A DNA stretch of 64,000 nt from JAOUGY01 sp963785075. GTDB taxonomy: Bacteria; Actinomycetota; Acidimicrobiia; Spongiisociales; ZC4RG35. The position numbers and the translations under genes are program-made. Below are positions 61,446 through 64,000 of the stretch, in pieces (position 1 is the stretch's first letter; every line of letters begins with the position of its first letter). The stretch spans positions 1-64,000 of the forward strand of contig CAWATW010000007.1 of the NCBI GenBank assembly GCA_963785075.1, in the 5' to 3' direction. The notes below the pieces were generated by a model, which was given only the letters and a program-made list of their open reading frames with translations, was not told where the DNA came from and did not search any database.

Positions 61446-63236
61446 TCAGCCGGGGATGGTCGACGTGCCTCGTTCCCAGGAGGCGTGAAGTCGGGAGTAC
61501 ACGCCGCCCTGACCGACGAGACGCTCGTGTGGACCGTCCTCGATGAGTTGGCCGTCGTCGAACACGAGGATCCGATCGGCCGACTCGGCCGTGGACAGCC
61601 TGTGGGCGATCGTGATGACGGTTCGGCCCTCGGTCAGCTGGCCGAGGGCGCGGCCGATTCGGACCTCGGTTGCGGGGTCGACGGCCGACGTCGCCTCGTC
61701 GAGGACCAAGACCTCGGGATCTGCGACCGCAGCTCTCACGAAGGTGACAAGCTGCCGCTCACCCACGGACAAGGAACCCCCGCGTTCGCCTACCTCCGTG
61801 GTGAGACCGCGTTCGAGCTCTCCGAGCCAATCGGCCAATCCGAGTCGCCGAAAGGCTGCGAGGAGGTCGTCGTCGTCGGCATCGGGCCGGCCCATCCGGA
61901 CGTTGTCTGCGATCGTCCCTCGGAACAACATCCCCTCTTGTGGGACCATCACCACCCGATCTCGCAGAGATCGGAAGCGCACTCTTGTGAGGTCGATTCC
62001 GCCAATCGAAACGACTCCCTCGATCGGATCCATCAGACGCGTGAGAAGCTTGGCAAACGTCGTCTTGCCCGAACCGGTCTCGCCGACGATGGCGATCGAC
62101 GTGTGCGGCGTGATCTCGATGTCGACGTCCCGGAGCGCGTACTCCTGGGGTGGGGAACCGTGTGCTCCGGGATACCCAAAGCTCACGTGATCGAAGCGAA
62201 TCGGGAGAGGTCGGTCCGGCAGGTCGCTTCCGGCCGGTCCGGGATCTGCCACGTCGGGTTCGATGTCGAGGATGTCGAGCACTCTGCGCCAGCCGGCAAC
62301 CGCGGTCTGCGCCTCATTGACCGCTTCGCCGAGCATCTGCACCGGCTGGACGAACAACTGAGCCAAGAACAGGAATGCCACCACGGTCCCGACCGAGATC
62401 GACCCGGCTACCGCCAGCAGCGTCCCAACCACCAGCACGAGAGCGATCACGGCCGCCGAAAGAAGCTCGCCTGCGCCCGAGAACGCCGAAGAGAGCACTC
62501 CCGCCCTCACGCCCGCACTGCGGTGGCCTTCGATGGCCTCCGAGAGTCGTTCCCTCGTTCGTTGCTCGGCGCCGTAGGCGCGTATCACCGGTGCCCCGAC
62601 GACGACCTCGGCGAGAACCGCAAGGAGCCTTCCGACCCGCTCGCGGACCACGAGATACGCAGCGTCGAGCCGGCGTTGGAACCACCGGATCGTGAGCAGG
62701 ATCACCGGGACCATGGCGAACACGGTGAGACCCAGCGGTATCGAGTAGACGAGCATCACCACGAGGGCGAGCAGCGCCTGTCCGGAGTTGGTGATGAGCA
62801 TCAGCCCGCCCCACTGCATGAATCGGCTGATCTCGTCCACGTCGGATGTCACCCGGGCGACCAGCGAGCCGCGCTGCTCCGATGCCTGGTGGAGCATCGA
62901 AAGGTCGTGGATGTGCCGGAACGCACGCACTCGTAGTCTCGAGAGCGCGGTCTCCGAGACCTGGGCCAGTCGGATGTGCATCGCCGAGGTCGACGCAGCC
63001 GTGATCGCAACCGCGGCAAGCGCCGCGAGGACCATCCGCCCCACGAAGCCCATGTCGACCCCCTGGTCGGTGAGACCACCGTCGATGACTTGTTGCACGG
63101 CGATGGGAACGATCACGCGACCGGCGGTCGCGACCAACGCGAAGAAGAGCGTCAGTGGCAACCCGCGACGGAGCTCGGGTGACAAACCCAGGCCCCGCCG
63201 GAGCGTCGCTACAGCCGAGGTTCGTTCTTTCACCAC
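61446..63236 (-). CDS. ABC exporter subunit, membrane plus ATPase domains
   Basis: 596 residues from GTG 63236 (a second GTG at 63233 follows directly). Six transmembrane helices lie in residues about 20-310 (GLPLTLFFALVATAGRVIVPIAVQQVIDGGL). The ATPase domain has Walker A GETGSGKTT, the Q loop MVPQEGMLFRGTIADNV, Walker B VLVLDEATSAVD with the catalytic Glu, and switch IAHRLST. The signature is degenerate: LSVGERQ instead of LSGGQ. An extension up to 63401 would overlap the upstream gene and is low-complexity Arg/Pro/Gly, so it is not used. With the subunit at 63370 it should form a heterodimeric multidrug or lipid exporter. Confidence 0.9.
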   Translation of the reverse strand: MVKERTSAVATLRRGLGLSPELRRGLPLTLFFALVATAGRVIVPIAVQQVIDGGLTDQGVDMGFVGRMVLAALAAVAITAASTSAMHIRLAQVSETALSRLRVRAFRHIHDLSMLHQASEQRGSLVARVTSDVDEISRFMQWGGLMLITNSGQALLALVVMLVYSIPLGLTVFAMVPVILLTIRWFQRRLDAAYLVVRERVGRLLAVLAEVVVGAPVIRAYGAEQRTRERLSEAIEGHRSAGVRAGVLSSAFSGAGELLSAAVIALVLVVGTLLAVAGSISVGTVVAFLFLAQLFVQPVQMLGEAVNEAQTAVAGWRRVLDILDIEPDVADPGPAGSDLPDRPLPIRFDHVSFGYPGAHGSPPQEYALRDVDIEITPHTSIAIVGETGSGKTTFAKLLTRLMDPIEGVVSIGGIDLTRVRFRSLRDRVVMVPQEGMLFRGTIADNVRMGRPDADDDDLLAAFRRLGLADWLGELERGLTTEVGERGGSLSVGERQLVTFVRAAVADPEVLVLDEATSAVDPATEVRIGRALGQLTEGRTVITIAHRLSTAESADRILVFDDGQLIEDGPHERLVGQGGVYSRLHASWERGTSTIPG

Positions 63237-63369
63237 CGGCGTTCCCGCCAGCTGACATCTGGAGACGGCCCACCTCGCAGCTCGGCCACGCCCAGGTCGG
63301 CGCCACGGCCCACCCGGGGGACAAGGCGCGGGCTGTCCATCAGCTCGGGAGGAACTGCCGAGGCGCGCT

Positions 63370-64000
63370 TCACTCGGCCTCCTCGTCGCGGGCGTAGGCA
63401 TCGATCAAGGCGGCGTACGACGGCAGTCGGGCGTAGAGATGTTCGTGAGTTCCGCGGTCCACGATCCGACCGTCTTCGACGAAGATCACATGATCGGCGA
63501 GCAGGATGGACGACCGCCTGTAGGCGACGATCACCACGGTGGTGTCGAGCGTCGACAGCCCGTCGAGGATGTCTCCTTCTACCGAAGGGTCGACCGCCGA
63601 GGTGGCGTCGTCGAGCACCAGCAGACGTGGGCGTCGGACGAGCGCTCTCGCCAATGCGATGCGTTGGCGCTGCCCGCCGGACAGCGTTGCACCTCGCTCT
63701 CCGATGTGCGTGTCGTAGCCCATGGGAAGGGCGCGAACGAAGGCGTCAGCCTGGGCCAGCGTCGCGGCCGCGGCGACCTCTTCGTGGTCGAAAGGCTCAC
63801 CCAACGTGATGTTGGCTGTCACGGTGTCGTCGAAGAGGAACGCCTCCTGGAAGACCAGCGCGACGTGACGTGAGATCTCGGCCCGGTCCAGCTCCACGAT
63901 GCCGGCGCCGTCGAGGGAGATCACGCCTCGTTCAGGGTCGAAGAGCCGCACCAACAGATGGGCGATGGTCGACTTGCCTGATCCGGTGGGGCCCACGAGC
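63370..64000 (-). CDS. ABC exporter subunit, ATPase domain (5' end beyond window)
   Basis: The frame is open to the right edge, so the membrane domain is outside. Visible motifs are Walker A GPTGSGKST, Q loop ALVFQEAFLFDDTVTANI, intact signature LSGGQRQRIA, and Walker B RLLVLDDATSAVD. Asp replaces the catalytic Glu, and the switch reads VAYRRSSI, with Tyr replacing His. This is the degenerate-site partner of the subunit encoded 133 bp downstream, whose signature is altered. Such complementary losses define heterodimeric ABC exporters (TM287/288, BmrCD type). Confidence 0.9.
   Translation of the reverse strand, partial: LVGPTGSGKSTIAHLLVRLFDPERGVISLDGAGIVELDRAEISRHVALVFQEAFLFDDTVTANITLGEPFDHEEVAAAATLAQADAFVRALPMGYDTHIGERGATLSGGQRQRIALARALVRRPRLLVLDDATSAVDPSVEGDILDGLSTLDTTVVIVAYRRSSILLADHVIFVEDGRIVDRGTHEHLYARLPSYAALIDAYARDEEAE

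Overview
The window is high-GC DNA with strong G/C at third codon positions, dense genes on both strands and many GTG/TTG starts. Together with AfsR-like, DesK-like and Cpe/LpqF-like genes, Cys-containing SLH-like repeats (GCNPPxN...CPDDPVTRG) and many start codons placed 6-8 nt after a TANNNT box, this points to an actinobacterium, most likely of the class Acidimicrobiia (Ilumatobacter-like). The taxon is inferred; no rRNA or marker gene is present. I see no phage genes, insertion sequences, tRNAs or CRISPR arrays.

Layout. 1-1511: the 3' part of a WD40-type gene broken by four frame changes. 1742-2545: a membrane-anchored protein made of 11 short A-E-x-x-R repeats. 2712-6234: alpha/beta hydrolase, phosphotransferase and MFS permease. 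6546-9641: a large secreted Ig-domain protein. 9778-18066: mixed enzymes (YgjP-type metallopeptidase, TauE-like exporter, GNAT, secreted zincin with SLH-like repeats, PLP amino-acid enzymes, a C26 amidotransferase) and two hypothetical genes. 18146-20655: a small ORF divergent from a LysR regulator, a palindromic repeat element, and an enoyl-CoA hydratase. 20767-23961: an ExeM/NucH-like secreted nuclease.

24022-28116: an ABC-2 exporter divergent from a DesK/NarL-type two-component pair. 28197-30553: a Cpe/LpqF beta-lactamase-fold lipoprotein overlapping an Rsm22-like methyltransferase. 30557-33949: a membrane histidine kinase behind a subtilase whose tail has Trp at every fifth residue. 34187-36892: a DRG/TGS GTPase, a renalase-like flavoprotein and a nitroreductase. 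36984-41025: an OmpR-type two-component pair flanked by two exported-protein genes that share a three-half-site, 11-bp-period putative operator.

41389-50316: a 2975-residue secreted multidomain protein with about 30 PLGSI pentapeptides, a C25-like region and RTX repeats. 50452-55871: a second ABC exporter (MacB/FtsX type) with its own NarL-type two-component pair. 56015-61345: a cyclase with soluble-adenylyl-cyclase architecture, tail-to-tail with an MFS permease carrying a C-terminal cyclic-nucleotide-binding domain. 61446-64000: a heterodimeric ABC exporter pair, the second subunit cut by the window edge.

Main themes are a large secretome rich in short-period repeats, three two-component systems each beside the genes it may control, a possible cAMP circuit, and widespread leaderless transcription. 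The observations most worth following up are the shared operator (36907 and 40407), the cyclase/cNMP-permease pair, the leaderless TANNNT pattern, and the pentad-repeat secreted proteins.
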